From Monomorium pharaonis (Eukaryota; Arthropoda; Insecta; Hymenoptera; Formicidae): a stretch of DNA of 64,000 bases. Location: positions 11,180,050-11,244,049 of the forward strand of contig NC_050471.1 in assembly GCF_013373865.1 (NCBI RefSeq), read 5' to 3'. Of this stretch, positions 63,136 through 64,000 are shown piece by piece. The notes beneath the pieces were generated by a model. The model did not search any database. It saw only the letters and a program-made list of their open reading frames with translations, and was not told the origin of the DNA. The translations under genes and the position numbers were made by a program. Positions within the stretch are counted from its first letter, which is position 1. Each line of letters starts with the position of its first letter.

Positions 63136-64000
63136 GTGAGTCATTCGTAACTCTTCTCGCCCGTGTCGCTGACCTTGCTCTTCTTTGTTCGCATCTTCCC
63201 GTATCTACGTATACATGCCGCATCATCGTGTAACATTATTCAATACTGAATTCAATGCTTATTATTAGCAGCGAGATCGCATTAGTATCGCATTGAGATA
63301 TCGAATTGCAACTGAACTTGCAGAAATCCCCAATGGATATAGCGTGATGCGAAAACATGCGTCGTGAAGCGCAAGAAACGTCGTTAATATCGCAGATATA
63401 TAAACTGCACAACAAATTTTTACGTAACGTTACTTGAGATTGAATTATTTGTAAATATAAATTGCATACGGGACGCAGTAACTTGTTGTTCGTAAAAATT
63501 AGAGACACGACATGTATAAGTTTCAAATACGGTATCATCATTCATAATTTATAACATCCTTATCGGTTCCATACATCAACATGAGCTAAATTAATTCACC
63601 TTGCACAATGGAGAGATTAAACAATTCGCAATTTCGCAAAGATTCACATTCACGTTAGTATTATTACGATACTATTGCAAGGACTATCGATATCGATTTA
63701 TATCCTCTTATTGTCTCGCTCTCGAATATTCAAATTTTCTTATTTAGACACGTGAAGACTGACGAATCATGTTTTATTCAATTGTACTATCCACTGAAGT
63801 GGAAAGAGAGAGAAACAGAGATTACACAGCTTAAGTTAATGAATCTCGTTACAAGTTACAAGACTTTTCTCACTCATTTATATCACGTATAAATATAACT
63901 CGTTAGAATAACATTGAGTGGTAATTGGGATAGGTAATAAAAATAGAAACATAGAACACGATATGATATTTTGTTTGCGTATAGATGTAGAAATTTGTCC
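63136..64000 (+). other. Pax2/5/8 intron 4, cut by the window edge
   Basis: Starts with the donor GTGAGT after GACG. The 865 bases present are A/T-rich with no recognisable exon. In Drosophila the cone-cell enhancer of the orthologue is in the fourth intron. I looked for its hallmark Su(H) and Runx/Lozenge motifs in this fragment and saw no cluster. Confidence 0.85.

Noticed and set aside
63136..64000. equivalent of the Drosophila fourth-intron cone-cell enhancer
   Set aside because: No cluster of Su(H), Runx/Lozenge and Ets motifs is visible in this fragment; the rest of the intron is outside the window.

Overview
The window looks like animal nuclear DNA, most likely from an insect. The one gene I can support is interrupted by introns with GT/AG borders. 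The rest is non-coding sequence with many CT/GA, GT and GACG-type microsatellites and plentiful CpG. A hymenopteran, perhaps an ant or relative, is my inference from the high CpG content, the dense dinucleotide repeats and the arthropod-type paired-domain sequence. No species-specific marker was seen.

The gene is the 5' half of Pax2/5/8, the orthologue of Drosophila shaven/sparkling (sv, D-Pax2). It lies on the + strand from about 41.9 kb to beyond the right edge. Three exons are unambiguous. Exons 2 (46216-46381) and 3 (49641-49838) encode almost all of the paired DNA-binding domain. Exon 4 (62879-63135) encodes the end of that domain, a Gln-rich linker, the octapeptide YSISGILG and a basic KRKR motif. 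A first coding exon at 41918-42011 is proposed because it starts with an ATG, ends at a good GTAAGC donor and has the right phase. Its junction puts Cys where Pax2/5/8 proteins normally have Gly, so it needs transcript evidence. The partial homeodomain and transactivation/inhibitory C-terminus must lie to the right of base 64000.

Layout: bases 1 to about 41,480 are a gene-poor upstream region in which I recognise no protein family on either strand. It holds long CT/GA tracts, several G-quadruplex-type G runs, a (CGCGG)7 array, two strong hairpins (61-109 and 3399-3470) and one foldback MITE-like element (32747-32892). A GC- and CpG-rich stretch (about 40.33-41.25 kb) and two TATA-like boxes (41482, 41872) sit just before exon 1. 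Introns 1, 2 and 3 are about 4.2, 3.3 and 13.0 kb. Intron 4 is cut by the window edge. Intron 1 has few microsatellites and carries a POU-type site, a Suppressor-of-Hairless-type site and a pair of palindromes, so it is the best candidate cis-regulatory block. Intron 3 carries the largest simple repeats, one further Su(H)-type site and a perfect 10-bp hairpin.

I found no tRNA, rRNA, CRISPR array, autonomous transposon or second gene. I did not find a convincing new biological system. The points most worth checking are the identity of exon 1, the intronic regulatory candidates and the structured repeats.
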